Below are positions 41,831 through 50,802 of a DNA stretch of 64,000 nucleotides, one piece after another. Within the stretch, counting starts at the first letter, position 1, and every line of letters starts with the position of its first letter. The translations under genes were made by a program, and so were the position numbers. The notes under the pieces were generated by a model. That model was not told where the DNA came from. It ran no database searches and saw nothing but the letters and a program-made list of their open reading frames with translations. This DNA is from CALOBA01 sp942491465 (lineage in GTDB: Bacteria; Pseudomonadota; Gammaproteobacteria; Chromatiales; Chromatiaceae), in the NCBI GenBank assembly GCA_942491465.1, contig CALOBA010000050.1, forward strand, positions 11,110-75,109, written 5' to 3'.

Positions 41831-42205
41831 ATGGCTGCCGTTGAGCTGACCCGAGAGAATTTCGAATCCACCGTCACCGACAACCCCTTCGTCGTCGTCG
41901 ACTTCTGGGCCCCCTGGTGCGGCCCCTGCCGGACCTTCGCGCCGACCTACGAAAAGGTCTCCGCGGATCACGACGACATCGTGTTCGCCAAGGTCAATAC
42001 CCAGGACGAGCAGGACCTGGCCGGCGAGTTCGGCATCCGCTCGATCCCGACGCTGATGATCTTCCGCGATCAGGTCATCATCTTCTCCCAGCCCGGCGCC
42101 CTGCCCGAGAACGCACTGCGCGACCTGATCGCCAAGGCCGGCGAGTTGGACATGGACGAGGTGCGCGCCCAGATCGCCGAACAACAGCAGTCCGGCAGCG
42201 CCTGA
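41831..42205 (+). CDS. Thioredoxin
   Basis: 124 residues. Active site WCGPC at 29-33 preceded by VVVDFWAP; cis-Pro loop SIPTLMIF. The C-terminus extends about 15 residues beyond the classic 108 (LDMDEVRAQIAEQQQSGSA). It lacks E. coli TrxA's KGVRGIPTLLLFKNGE wording (IRSIPTLMIFRDQVIIF), so it may be a secondary thioredoxin rather than the main TrxA. Upstream, TGTTAGACT resembles an extended -10 element and AGGTGA precedes the ATG. Confidence 0.92.
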   Translation: MAAVELTRENFESTVTDNPFVVVDFWAPWCGPCRTFAPTYEKVSADHDDIVFAKVNTQDEQDLAGEFGIRSIPTLMIFRDQVIIFSQPGALPENALRDLIAKAGELDMDEVRAQIAEQQQSGSA

Positions 42206-42287
42206 CCCCGACTCCCAAACACCAAACCCATCCCGCGTCGTGCCCACCGATGCCGTCACGTCGGGGCGCATTGCCCGAGTCGCCCCG

Positions 42288-42821
42288 ATGCAGGCCCCCA
42301 GCCCCGTCCATGACCTGCTCTGCCGGTCGCCCCACGTCGGCGACCTCATGGTCTTGTGCGAGGAAAACTTCGGCCTGCTGCAGCGCCTCGCGCCCCGGCT
42401 GGAGCGCCTGACGGGCAGCCACTGCTCCAGCGCCGAGGGCGGCGCGGACCTGTTTCTGACCATCCTCGATCAGGCCCGGTACACCACCGAGCTTCGTCTC
42501 ACCCACGCCTTCGTCCGCGCGCTGCCGCCCGACGCATCCGATGACGGCGGCGACGCTGCGTCGAGCACCATCCTGCACACCGACCCCGACACCAGACTGC
42601 GCGTCTATCACGACGCCGGCCAGGTCGAGGTGCTCGACCTACGCCAGACGGCACTGCCGATCTACAGCCACTATCGCCACCCCGCCCTTGCCGCCAAGTG
42701 GCGCGCGAACCTGTTTCTGGCCAAGTGGCTCGGCTACTGTCTGCGCGCCGGTCACCGCTTCCCCGCCATGGAGGCACCGGCAGGTGCCGGATCGGCCCGC
42801 GAGCTGACCCCCAGCTGCTGA
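42288..42821 (+). CDS. DUF1249 (YqiB-like) protein
   Basis: 177 residues from the ATG at 42288; a GTG at 42240 would add 16. HVGDLMVLCEENFGLLQRLAPRLE, YTTELRLTH, DTRLRVYHDAGQVEVLD and WRANLFLAKWLGYCLRAGH follow E. coli YqiB along its length. In E. coli yqiB sits next to cpdA and nudF; here it lies between thioredoxin and iscR. Cellular role unknown; cytoplasmic, no membrane segments. Confidence 0.8.
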   Translation: MQAPSPVHDLLCRSPHVGDLMVLCEENFGLLQRLAPRLERLTGSHCSSAEGGADLFLTILDQARYTTELRLTHAFVRALPPDASDDGGDAASSTILHTDPDTRLRVYHDAGQVEVLDLRQTALPIYSHYRHPALAAKWRANLFLAKWLGYCLRAGHRFPAMEAPAGAGSARELTPSC

Positions 42822-42858
42822 CCTTTGCCAACCCCCGAGGTTTTTTTTCCCGGTTTTC

Positions 42859-42897
42859 TTGACAATCGCGGATCTAAAACCAAGTACCCTAGTGGGT
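42859..42897 (+). promoter_or_regulatory. iscR promoter with palindromic operator candidate
   Basis: TTGACA (42859-42864) is a consensus -35 box; a weak -10 (AAGTAC, 42882-42887) follows at 17 bases. Overlapping the -10 is a perfect 12-base palindrome ACCCTAGTGGGT (42886-42897), flanked by AAACC and TTTAGG. IscR represses its own gene by binding near the -10, so this is a fair guess for its site, although it matches neither E. coli motif class fully. Confidence 0.4.
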
Positions 42898-42926
42898 TTA
42901 GGCCGAGGCAATTTAGGCAGAAGATC

Positions 42927-43385
42927 ATGAGACTATCGACCAAAGGCAGATATGCGGTAACCGCAATGCTCGACCTGGCGCTGCACGAGGGCAAGGGCCC
43001 AGTCACGCTGGCCGACATCTCCGTCAATCAGGGCATCTCGCTGTCCTACCTGGAGCAGCTGTTCGCAGCCCTGCGCGGCAAACAGCTGGTCCGCGGCATC
43101 CGCGGGCCCGGAGGCGGCTACTATCTTGGTAAGCCGGCGCAGGACATCACCATCGCCGACATCATCTGCGCCGTCGACGAATGGGTGGAGTTCACCCGCT
43201 GCGGCGGCCGCGAGAACTGTCGCGACGGACAACGCTGCCTGACCCATACGCTCTGGGACCAGCTCAGCGACGAGATCTTTACCTTCCTCAGCGAGATCTC
43301 GTTGACCGATCTCGTCGAGCGCGGTCAGCGCGATCGCGGCCAGGTCGCCAAGGGGATCGAGCTGGGACGTCAGAAGGCCGCTTGA
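42927..43385 (+). CDS. iscR: IscR, iron-sulfur cluster-sensing transcription regulator (Rrf2 family)
   Basis: 152 residues from ATG 42927 ([21 protein letters not shown]). Winged HTH with [31 protein letters not shown]. Cluster ligands fall at Cys92, Cys98, Cys104 and His107, exactly as in E. coli IscR. It senses [2Fe-2S] status and controls Fe-S assembly genes. Unusually, iscS, iscU and iscA do not follow; the next gene is prmB after a REPIN element and a gene-free ~240 bases, so the isc operon must be elsewhere or replaced by suf. Confidence 0.93.
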   Translation: MRLSTKGRYAVTAMLDLALHEGKGPVTLADISVNQGISLSYLEQLFAALRGKQLVRGIRGPGGGYYLGKPAQDITIADIICAVDEWVEFTRCGGRENCRDGQRCLTHTLWDQLSDEIFTFLSEISLTDLVERGQRDRGQVAKGIELGRQKAA

Positions 43386-43411
43386 AGTCTCAGGGGCATC
43401 GCCCCTCGCAC

Positions 43412-43517
43412 CTGTGGGAGCGATTTGCAATCGCGACTGCCGCGACGCGGAAGATCGCGACTGCAAGTCGCTCCCACAGCACCGGTGGCCGCGGGACTTC
43501 CGCAGCGCTGCACTAAC
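43412..43517. repeat. REPIN: inverted pair of REP-like palindromes (copy A)
   Basis: Two 25-base arms, CTGTGGGAGCGATTTGCAAT... (43412) and its inverted partner ending CTCCCACAG at 43479, differ at only two places. Each arm holds its own small hairpin (GATT-tgc-AATC and GACT-tgc-AGTC) whose two differences compensate each other. The flank 'gggacttccgcagcg.tgcacta' (to about 43517) is shared with the element at 49349-49503. It lies right after iscR and may also end its transcription. Confidence 0.85.
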
Positions 43518-43761
43518 CTAGCGTACTCCCTGCGCCCGCCGTCGACGCGCCGGTCGCACGACTTGATCTGCACCATTAGGTCTTGATGGCGCGGGTCCCT
43601 GTCCCAATGCGCGTTTGGATTGATCAGGGTGGCTGAAGGAGCCCGGCGGAAGGTGCTATTCTTGCCGGTCAACCGCCACAGCGCTGTGGCCTGACCGCCG
43701 CAATGCCGAAGCGCCGCCCCGCTGCCGGGCGGGCGACACCCGATTCCCGACCAGAGCCGCC

Positions 43762-44715
43762 ATGTCCACCGCGCCCACCGAGCTGTCCAGCATCCAAGAC
43801 CTCATCCGCTGGGGCGCGAGCCGCTTCAACGCCGCCGGGCTCTGTTTCAGTCACGGCACCGACAACGCCGTCGACGAGGCCGCCTGGCTGGTGGCCCACG
43901 CCCTGAACCTGTCACCGCAGGAGATCACCCCCTGGTACGGCTGCCGGGTCACCTTCGATGAGCGCGAGGCCATCTGCGCCCTACTCGAGCGGCGTATGGA
44001 CGAGCGCATCCCCAGCGCCTATCTGACCGGCAGCACCTGGTTTGCGGGCCTGGAGATGCTCGTGGACCGCAACGTGCTAATCCCGCGCTCACCGCTGGCG
44101 GAACTGATCGAGCAGGGCTTCGCGCCCTGGATCGCGCCCGAGGGCATCGGCCACGTGCTGGATCTTTGCTGCGGCAGCGGCTGCATCGGCATCGCCGCCG
44201 CCGCGCACCTGCCCGACGCCGATGTCGACCTGGCCGACATCTCGCCGGCGGCGCTCGCCATCGCCAAGCGCAACCGCGCCCTGCAAGGGGCCAACCACGA
44301 CCTGGAAGACCGGGTACGCATCATCGAGTCGGACCTGTTCGCCGGGCTCACCGAGGCCGGTACCGGCGCCGACGGCTATGACGTCATCATCTCCAACCCA
44401 CCCTACGTGGCCGCCGCCGAGCTGGAATCCCTGCCGGCCGAATTCCGCCACGAGCCGCGGCTGGCCCTGGCCGCCGGCGAGACCGGGCTGGACCTGGTGC
44501 TGCGCATCCTGCGCGATGCGCCGGACTATCTGAACGACGACGGCATCCTCATCGTCGAGGTCGGCAGCAGCGCCGAGACGCTGCAGCGCCACCTCCCCGC
44601 GGTGCCGTTCACCTGGCTCGACCTGGAGCGCGGCGGCGACGGCATCTTCTTGCTCGACCGCAGCCAGTTGGTCGAGCTGCATCCACTGATCTCCAAGGCC
44701 GTCGCCGAACTGTGA
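43762..44715 (+). CDS. prmB: PrmB, 50S ribosomal protein L3 glutamine methyltransferase
   Basis: 317 residues. SAM motif I DLCCGSG (134-140) and catalytic SNPPYV (NPPY at 212-215), the signature of glutamine/adenine N-methyltransferases. The N-terminal helical domain with FNAAGLCFSHGTDNAVDEAAWLVAHAL and IPSAYLTGSTWFAGLEMLVDRNVLIPRSP separates PrmB from PrmC. It methylates Gln150 of ribosomal protein L3. aroC, often a neighbour, is absent. The frame and length are normal (E. coli 310). Confidence 0.92.
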   Translation: MSTAPTELSSIQDLIRWGASRFNAAGLCFSHGTDNAVDEAAWLVAHALNLSPQEITPWYGCRVTFDEREAICALLERRMDERIPSAYLTGSTWFAGLEMLVDRNVLIPRSPLAELIEQGFAPWIAPEGIGHVLDLCCGSGCIGIAAAAHLPDADVDLADISPAALAIAKRNRALQGANHDLEDRVRIIESDLFAGLTEAGTGADGYDVIISNPPYVAAAELESLPAEFRHEPRLALAAGETGLDLVLRILRDAPDYLNDDGILIVEVGSSAETLQRHLPAVPFTWLDLERGGDGIFLLDRSQLVELHPLISKAVAEL

Positions 44716-44812
44716 GCCCGAAACGGGCGCGCCGCCGCGACCGGCCCCATCCACACCCTACTGCAACCGATCAACGAGCCCCGCCGCCGCGGCCTTGAGG
44801 TAGACGACACCC

Positions 44813-46237
44813 ATGCTTGAGCACTCCCAAACCACCGAAGCCGCCGGCAGCGGCGACCAACAAACCATCTTCGACCTCGACCTGATCAAGCGCTACGACC
44901 GCAGCGGCCCGCGCTACACCTCCTACCCCACCGCGCTGGAGTTCGACCCGGCCTTCGACGAGGCCGCCTACCGCGCCAACTGCGAGGCCAGCAACGCGAG
45001 CAAACGCCCGCTGTCGCTGTACTTCCACATCCCGTTCTGCGACACCGTCTGCTTCTACTGCGGCTGCAACAAGATCGCCACCAAAGACCGCAGCCTGGCC
45101 CAGCCCTACCTGGACCGCATGTACAAGGAGCTGGCCATGCAGTCGGCCCTGTTCGACGATGACCGCAAGGTCGAGCAGCTGCACTGGGGCGGCGGTACGC
45201 CCACCTTCATCAGCCACGACCAGATGGTCGAGCTGATGGCCGAGACGCGCAAGAACTTCCAGCTTGCCGACGACGACACCGGCGAGTACTCCATCGAGAT
45301 CGACCCCCGCGAGGCCACCCCCGAGACCATCGCCCTGCTGCGCGAGATCGGCTTCAACCGCATGAGCCTGGGCGTGCAGGACTTCGACGCACGCGTGCAG
45401 AAGGCCGTCAACCGCGTGCAGAGCGAAGAACGCACCTGGGAGGTGCTGCAAGCGGCCCGCGACAACGGCTTCCGCTCCATCAGCGTCGACCTGATCTACG
45501 GCCTGCCGTTCCAGAACGTGGAAGAGTTCTCGCGCACGCTGGACAAGGTCATCGAGGCCGCGCCGGATCGGCTGTCGGTGTTCAACTACGCCCACCTGCC
45601 GTCACGCTTCACGCCCCAGCGCCGCATCAACGAGTCCGAGCTGCCGCCGCCGCAGGTCAAGCTCGACATCCTGCAGACCACCATCGAGAAGCTCACCGAC
45701 GCCGGCTGGCTCTACATCGGCATGGACCACTTCGCCCGCCCGGACGACGAGCTGGCCTTGGCCCAGCGCGACGGCACCCTCTATCGCAACTTCCAGGGCT
45801 ACTCCACCCACGCCCACTGCGACCTGCTCGGCATCGGCGTCACCTCCATCGGCATGGTCAACGACACCTACGGCCAGAACCGCCGCGAACTCGACGAGTA
45901 CCACAACGACATCGACGCCGGTCGCCTCGCCGTGTTCCGCGGCATCGCGCTCAACCGCGACGACCTCATCCGCCGCGACGTCATCACCCGCCTGATCTGC
46001 CACTTCCGGCTGAACTTCGCCGACGTGGCCCAGCGCTGGGACATCGACTTCCACGACTACTTCGGCAGCAGCCTGGCCGAGCTCGACGACATGCAGCGCG
46101 ACGAGCTGCTGGACATCGACGCTCAGGGCATCCGCGTACTGGCCAAGGGTCGGCTGCTGATCCGCAACGTCTGCATGGCCTTCGACGCCTACATGGCGGC
46201 GAAGCAGGGCAAGGGGAGCTTCTCCAAGGTCATCTGA
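44813..46237 (+). CDS. hemN: Oxygen-independent coproporphyrinogen III oxidase
   Basis: 474 residues. The radical-SAM cluster motif is CDTVCFYCGC (Cys76, Cys80, Cys83) after LYFHIPF, followed by LHWGGGTPTFI. GFNRMSLGVQDFD and DLIYGLPFQ, and the C-terminal HemN domain (RNFQGYSTHAHCDLLGIGVTSI) confirm a true HemN rather than HemW. It oxidatively decarboxylates two propionates to give protoporphyrinogen IX without oxygen, serving haem and probably bacteriochlorophyll in a phototroph. It lies about 100 bases after prmB. I found no clear FNR box upstream. Confidence 0.95.
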   Translation: MLEHSQTTEAAGSGDQQTIFDLDLIKRYDRSGPRYTSYPTALEFDPAFDEAAYRANCEASNASKRPLSLYFHIPFCDTVCFYCGCNKIATKDRSLAQPYLDRMYKELAMQSALFDDDRKVEQLHWGGGTPTFISHDQMVELMAETRKNFQLADDDTGEYSIEIDPREATPETIALLREIGFNRMSLGVQDFDARVQKAVNRVQSEERTWEVLQAARDNGFRSISVDLIYGLPFQNVEEFSRTLDKVIEAAPDRLSVFNYAHLPSRFTPQRRINESELPPPQVKLDILQTTIEKLTDAGWLYIGMDHFARPDDELALAQRDGTLYRNFQGYSTHAHCDLLGIGVTSIGMVNDTYGQNRRELDEYHNDIDAGRLAVFRGIALNRDDLIRRDVITRLICHFRLNFADVAQRWDIDFHDYFGSSLAELDDMQRDELLDIDAQGIRVLAKGRLLIRNVCMAFDAYMAAKQGKGSFSKVI

Positions 46238-46276
46238 GGCGCGACTCGCCCGGAGCCGCGCCGCCGGGGGCGCTCC

Positions 46277-47029
46277 TCAGTGGAGCGCCTTGTTCGGCCA
46301 CCGCTCCCGATATCGGCGCAGCACCGCCTGCACCGGGTCCGGTGCATCCTGCGCCGCCGCCTGGCGCAGACCGTCGGCGATGAAGCCGGGCATGTCGTAG
46401 GGCAGCCGTCGACCCATGGTCTCGAACGTCCGCTCCATCAGCGTCGGGTCGAGGGAGCGGGTCGCGGCGATCCCCGCGTTGAGGTTGATCACGCGCCAGG
46501 GACGCCAGGCGTCGCTGCGGTCTTCATCCAGCTGCAAGCGCTGCGAGGTCGCGGCAACCACCTCCTCCATCAGCCCGCACAGGTCCCGCAGCGCATCGGG
46601 GGACTTGGTGGCGTTGACCACCAGCCCAAACCCGTCGGCGATGCCCGTGAGGTTATCGATGGCGGCACCGCGACGCGCGACCCAAACCCCCATGGAGGCG
46701 AACATCCGCGCAACCGTATCGCGCTTGTCCATGATCTCCACCTTGCGCACCAGAAAGGCCAGGCGATCGAGCAGGTCCAGGCCATAGGCGCAGAGTTCAT
46801 CGAGCTCGTCCTGCCCCGGCTGCCCCGCCCCGCTCTCCAGGGCGCCGGCGATCTGAAAGAAGTCCGACAAGGCCCGCGCCAGGGCCAAGGGGCCGGATGG
46901 ATCCTGCATAATCGTCGCCGCTTCATCGCTCTTGGCGAGCACCGCTTGGGTGACCTCCAGCGCAAGGTCGGAGATGGCATCGTTCTCGATCGATAGGGGA
47001 TTCGTGGACAAGGGGGCACCTGCTGGCAA
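46277..47029 (-). CDS. Hypothetical alpha-helical cytoplasmic protein
   Basis: 250 residues; ATG at 47029 (MPAGAPLSTNP), possible later start at 46996. It is predicted all-alpha, with no signal peptide, membrane helix or metal motif. Conserved-looking stretches: VARMFASMGVWVARRGAAIDNLTGIADGFGLVVNATKSPDALRDL and YDMPGFIADGLRQAAAQDAPDPVQAVLRRYRERWPNKALH. I do not recognise a family. Codon use and base composition match its neighbours. It is convergent with hemN (39-base gap), so no operon helps to place it. Confidence 0.6.
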   Translation of the reverse strand: MPAGAPLSTNPLSIENDAISDLALEVTQAVLAKSDEAATIMQDPSGPLALARALSDFFQIAGALESGAGQPGQDELDELCAYGLDLLDRLAFLVRKVEIMDKRDTVARMFASMGVWVARRGAAIDNLTGIADGFGLVVNATKSPDALRDLCGLMEEVVAATSQRLQLDEDRSDAWRPWRVINLNAGIAATRSLDPTLMERTFETMGRRLPYDMPGFIADGLRQAAAQDAPDPVQAVLRRYRERWPNKALH

Positions 47030-47261
47030 CAGTGAACGGGGAAAGGATGGACGGGGAAGCGCGCCCTAACGACGCGAAGGACGCACAGGCCCAAAGCAAC
47101 AGAAACGCCCGGCATCCGCGCCCCGGGCCAGGGCTCACCCGCCGAGTGCAACCATAGATGGGATTGTCGGGCGAAAATTCTCCTTTCCTTGGCGCCTTTG
47201 CGGAAGATCAATCTGTAGGGTGAACAAGCGCAGCGCATCCACCCTACAGCCTCGACGCGGC

Positions 47262-47820
47262 CGGGGGCGAGACGCCCCCGCTCCCAGTCGCCGGCAAGAT
47301 GCCGGCGCTCCCCATCGCTGGCGCTCCTGGTAGCTCGCTCCAGCATTCTCTCGCTCCGGCCACCGGCACTGCGCAACCGCCTGATGGTTCCCACGCTCCA
47401 GAGCACGGCCATTGATTCGAGGAAGATCAGCTCCCCCCGCTCGTGACAAAATCAGCCCCCCGTCTCGTGACACCGCTCCTGCGTGTCGCGCCGACCAGTC
47501 GGGCGAACCGTTGCAATGCCTGCACGACTCGCGGCGCCCTAGGCGCAGAGCGCCAAGCCCCCGTGACACCGCGGGAGCGGTGTCACCAGCCAAGACCGCG
47601 GGAGCGGTGTCACGAGCCAAGGATCAGCCGAGGGCGCGGGGAGTTGGCGCCATGCCTCGGCCACTGGGAGCGGGGGCGTCCCGCCCCCGTTGGCGGCGAG
47701 TGTCGAACGGTTGAGTCAAGCGAGGGTGGCTTGGCGTCGCCCCATTCCGGCGGCTGGAAGCCGCCGCTCCCAGTCGCCGGCAAGATGCCGGCGCCCCCAC
47801 CCGTCACGGGCGCTCCCGGC
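47262..47820. repeat. Cluster of dispersed GC palindromes
   Basis: No gene is supportable between 47030 and 47849. The stretch holds several small hairpins: GGGGGCG-aga-CGCCCCC (about 47264), GCCGGC-aagat-GCCGGC (about 47291 and 47778), GTGACACCGC-ggga-GCGGTGTCAC (about 47561-47590, with a second direct half to 47612), and GCGGGGGCG-tcc-CGCCCCCG (about 47669-47690). The last is the same module as in the 6.1-7.4 kb and 59.6-60.4 kb arrays, here as a single copy. Confidence 0.7.
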
Positions 47821-47849
47821 AGGCAGGATTGCGGCGGCTGAGGTGCGGC

Positions 47850-49743
47850 TCAGGAAGCGTCCACCAGCGCCAGCAGGCGTTGGATCACCGCGGCGCTGTT
47901 GCGGTCGATGCCGGCGGTCAATGCCTCCGCATCGCGCTCGCCGGCCAGGACGCGGCGGATGGGGTCGCGGACCCGCCAGCCGTTCTGCTCCTGCTGGTCG
48001 AGGTGCTGCGTGAGGGCCTGGTCGTCGGCGTCGCTCAAGCTGTGCTCGCCGCGGGCGACGGCGGCGATGGCGTTCAGCAGTTCATCAAATGCCGCGATGG
48101 CCGCGTCCGCGCCGGCTGCCGCCGAGCCGCCCTGGCCACCCATCTGGGCGCGGGTCTGGGCCACCTGCCCCCACACCGCCGCCAGCGCCGCGTCGCCGTC
48201 CGGGTACCTGGCGGGCAGCCGGGCGAACAGGGCACGGAAGCGCACCCCCTCCACCTGCTCCACCGCGTCGGCGATGTGCGCGAAGGGCGGCGGGGCGTCG
48301 GGGAGGTCGATGCGGGCGAGGTTGTGCAGCGAATCCGCCAGTTGGCCCGAGCCCATCTGGATGCCCAGCACCGCCGCGGCGGCGCCGTGGGCGATCACCA
48401 GGGCCGGGTCCGCGTTCAAGCGTTGGAGATAGCCCGCCAGGTTGTTGTGGCTGATGGCGCAGCCCTGCGGGTCGCCGGACTGATAGCCGTAGCGCAGCGC
48501 CACCTGCTCGAAGCCCACCGCGTGGGCCTGGTCGCCGGTCTCGTCCTGGAGATCGGCCAGGGCGCCGTAGACCCGGCCGAGGCGGGCCAAGTCCTGCTCG
48601 CCCTCGAAGACCGCCCGGCAGCCCTGGAGCAGCCCCTCGCAGTCCGCCCGGCGGCCCAGCCGCAGCAAGGGCCCGTAGTCGTTGAACCCGGTCGCGGCAA
48701 GCGCCAGCTCGCCGGCGCCCCGGTCCCGCCGTGAGGCCAGGACCTCGGCATTCAGCTCCAGGGCCTGCTGCCAGTTGCGCGTGTTCAGGGCGGCCGTATG
48801 ACCGGTGTCCAGCAGGGTCTCCCGGACGTTCCAGGGCGCACGGCCTCATCGGCCTCGCCGTCGTCCGGCAGCGTCGCCAGGCGCTCGCGCAGCTGTTCGA
48901 CGGCACTCAGCACCTCGTCGTAGCGGCCGAGCTGGGCCAGGACCTGCAGCGGTCTGACCTCATCGGCGAGCCGCGTCCAAGGGCCCAGACCGGCCCGGCG
49001 ACTGTACTCGGCCTTGTCTCGGGCGAGGGCCAGGGCCTCGTCCCACCGGCCGCTTCCGATGAGCATATTCAGCAGGTCCCCGGCGGTGGCGGATGCGCTC
49101 CGGTAGGCGCCGTTCTCCACCGCCGCGGAGACGATCCGGCGCCGCCAAGGCATTCGGGAGCCCCTGATCCGGCAGCGCCAAGGCGCCAGCGACGGCTCGG
49201 TCGATCCGGGGTTTCGCCGCCAGGTCGTCGGCGGATTCGGTTTGCAGGCGCTTCAGAAAGTCTCCCCAGTTGGCCTGGAGCACGGACTGCTCCCGGTCCT
49301 CCGGCTCAAGCAGGCAAATGAAGATTAGCGCCAGCTCCGCCTGTGGCGCTAGTGCTTTGCCGCGAAAATTCCGAGACCGCCCGCAGCTGTGGGAGCGATT
49401 TGCAATCGCGACCGCCGCGACGCGGAAGTCGCGACTGCAAGTCGCTCCCACAGCACCGAGTGGGCATGCCGGCGGTCTTGGGACTTCCGCAGCGGTGCAC
49501 TAGCTGGATCGCGACGCCGCGGGTCCAGCGGTGCAGCGTGGCGACGAAGCCTGCCTCGGGCTGGACGCTCTCGCCGACGCGCTCGCCAAGCGTCGTCGGA
49601 TCGGCGGCGGCGAAGAAGGCGTCGAGCAGGGCGTCTTGATCGGCGTCGGCCAGCTCCACGGCGGCCACCTGGGCCGCCAGGGCTGCGGGGTCGGCGGCCA
49701 AGCCGTCGGCCAGCTCCAGCAGCTTCGGGTGACCCTGGATCAC
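47850..49743 (-). pseudogene. TPR-containing STAND-type protein, broken by frameshifts and a MITE
   Basis: Pieces in order: IQGHPKLLELADGLAADPAALAAQVAAVELADADQDALLDAFF (49743 leftward), then a REPIN-bearing MITE, then AELALIFICLLEPEDREQSVLQANWGDFLKRL, then DLLNMLIGSGRWDEALALARDKAEYSRRAG, then a 240-residue TPR-like tail (LRLGRRADCEGLLQGCRAVFEGEQDLARLGRVYGALADL ... DRNSAAVIQRLLALVDAS). The pieces lie in at least three frames, with breaks near 49150 and 48800. 'QGHPKL' is typical of the segment after the NTPase core in STAND proteins with TPRs; the NTPase itself is missing, cut at 49746 by another MITE. The gene is clearly dead. Such proteins often serve as sensors in defence or cell death, but that is inference. 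Confidence 0.75.
49349..49503. mobile_element. REPIN-bearing MITE (copy B) inserted in the TPR pseudogene
   Basis: 155 bases bounded by imperfect ~30-base terminal inverted repeats: CTAGTGCTTTGCCGCGAAAA... at 49349 and the mirror ending TGCGGTGCACTAG-like sequence at 49503. The core (49387-49453) is a REPIN nearly identical to 43412-43479. It has no coding capacity, so movement would need a transposase in trans (REPINs are moved by RAYT/TnpA-REP). Confidence 0.75.
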
Positions 49744-49745
49744 CC

Positions 49746-49857
49746 TAAGTCAAGGTTCAGAACGCCTGGACAAGTGGTGCAGGCGCAACCACGAAATGGC
49801 CATTCAAAAGGTTTAGCGAGCGGGCGTCTGCGCCACTTGTTTCTGAACCTTGACTTA
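49746..49857. mobile_element. Second MITE family, copy 1
   Basis: 112 bases with long terminal inverted repeats: TAAGTCAAGGTTCAGAA at 49746 and its exact mirror ending at 49857, each followed by ACAAGTGG(T/C)GCAG(G/A)CGC, with a 7-base insertion in the left arm. It separates the 5' end of the TPR pseudogene from tail copy 1. A related copy lies at 59157-59258. Confidence 0.75.
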
Positions 49858-50471
49858 CCGTCGCCGAGCTGGAGCTGGCCCTCGCCGCCTCCGAGGGCTA
49901 CCTCCGCGGCAAGGTCCTCGCAGGCGAACTGACCCCAGACCACGACCTGACCATCGGCAACCGCCGCTACCTCTACTTCCGCAAAGACCGCAAGCAGGAG
50001 ATCGCCGAGCGGTACAACCTCAAGCCCCTCACCGCCGCCAACATCCGCGAGCGCTTCCTCGCCTTCTGCGAGGAGATGGACATGGCCGCCAGCTACAAGC
50101 CGGTCCTGCTGCGCTGCCTGCTCGATACCGTCGACGATGACGGTAGCGTCCCGGTCAACCGGCTGACGCTGGCCTTTCGTGACTTCTACCTTGACCGCAA
50201 GGCCGCCGGCCTGCCCGTGGAGAAGCCCCGCGCCCGCATGGCCCGTGTCGACGAGCTGACCGAGACGGACATCCGACAACTCATCCTGACCATGCCGTTC
50301 AAGAAGTTCGCGCAGCGCGGATTTCTGTCCTATGATCGGGATGCGTCGCGGCTGCGGTTTTCGCCGGTGCTTTTACACCGGCTCTCGCCGGGCGATTGGG
50401 ACCGCCTGCGAGGCTTGGCCGACGAAGCCGCCGAGCGATACCTCAGTCGCCTCAGCATCGCAAACGACTGA
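49857..50471 (+). pseudogene. C-terminal tail of a large helicase/restriction-like protein, copy 1
   Basis: The frame is open from the MITE edge: ELELALAASEGYLRGKVLAG, RRYLYFRKDRKQEIAERYNLKP, FCEEMDMAASYKPVLLRCLLDTVDDDGSVPVNRLTLAFRDFY, then LPVEKPRARMARVDELTETDIRQLILTMPFKKFAQRGFLSYDRDASRLRF and a helical end. It has no N-terminal catalytic part, since the MITE cuts it. The SYKPVLLR...LAFRDFYL pattern looks like the tail of DEAD/DEAH helicase or restriction-type proteins, but the parent cannot be named with certainty. Two more degraded copies follow at 51165 and 51988, at about 85-90% DNA identity by eye. Confidence 0.6.
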
Positions 50472-50526
50472 GCCGAATGAAGGGCCGTCCTCACCGAGGA
50501 TCGAAATTCAGAAAAGCTCCACCTTC

Positions 50527-50802
50527 ATGCACTGGCTTAAGAGCCTGCGGGATCCACGGGCGCGAGCACGTATCGCTGCGCGGATCGACCGCATGGCCGA
50601 AGGGAATCTAGGCGATGCGAAGCCAGTCGGTGGTGGTCTGAGCGAGATGCGGATTCACTACGGACCGGGCTACCGAGTCTACTTCATGCAGCGCGGCACC
50701 GCCCTGATCATCCTGTTGTGCGGCGGCGACAAGCGTGACCAAACGAAGGACATCGAATCGGCGAGACGGATCGCCCAAGAGTGGCTGAAGACACACCCAT
50801 GA
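50527..50802 (+). CDS. HigB/RelE-like toxin of a type II toxin-antitoxin pair
   Basis: 91 residues from ATG 50527; the family usually starts about 10 residues earlier, where the sequence reads AGG-ATC-GAA-ATT-CAG (50497), so the native ATG may be mutated to AGG or an ATC/ATT start may be used. WLKSLRDPRARARIAARIDRMAEGNLGDAKPVGGGLSEMRIHYGPGYRVYFMQRGTALIILLCGGDKRDQTKDIESA is the standard RelE/HigB (Gp49-like) fold, a ribosome-dependent mRNA interferase family. The antitoxin gene follows with a 4-base overlap; toxin-first order is typical of HigBA. Confidence 0.85.
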   Translation: MHWLKSLRDPRARARIAARIDRMAEGNLGDAKPVGGGLSEMRIHYGPGYRVYFMQRGTALIILLCGGDKRDQTKDIESARRIAQEWLKTHP

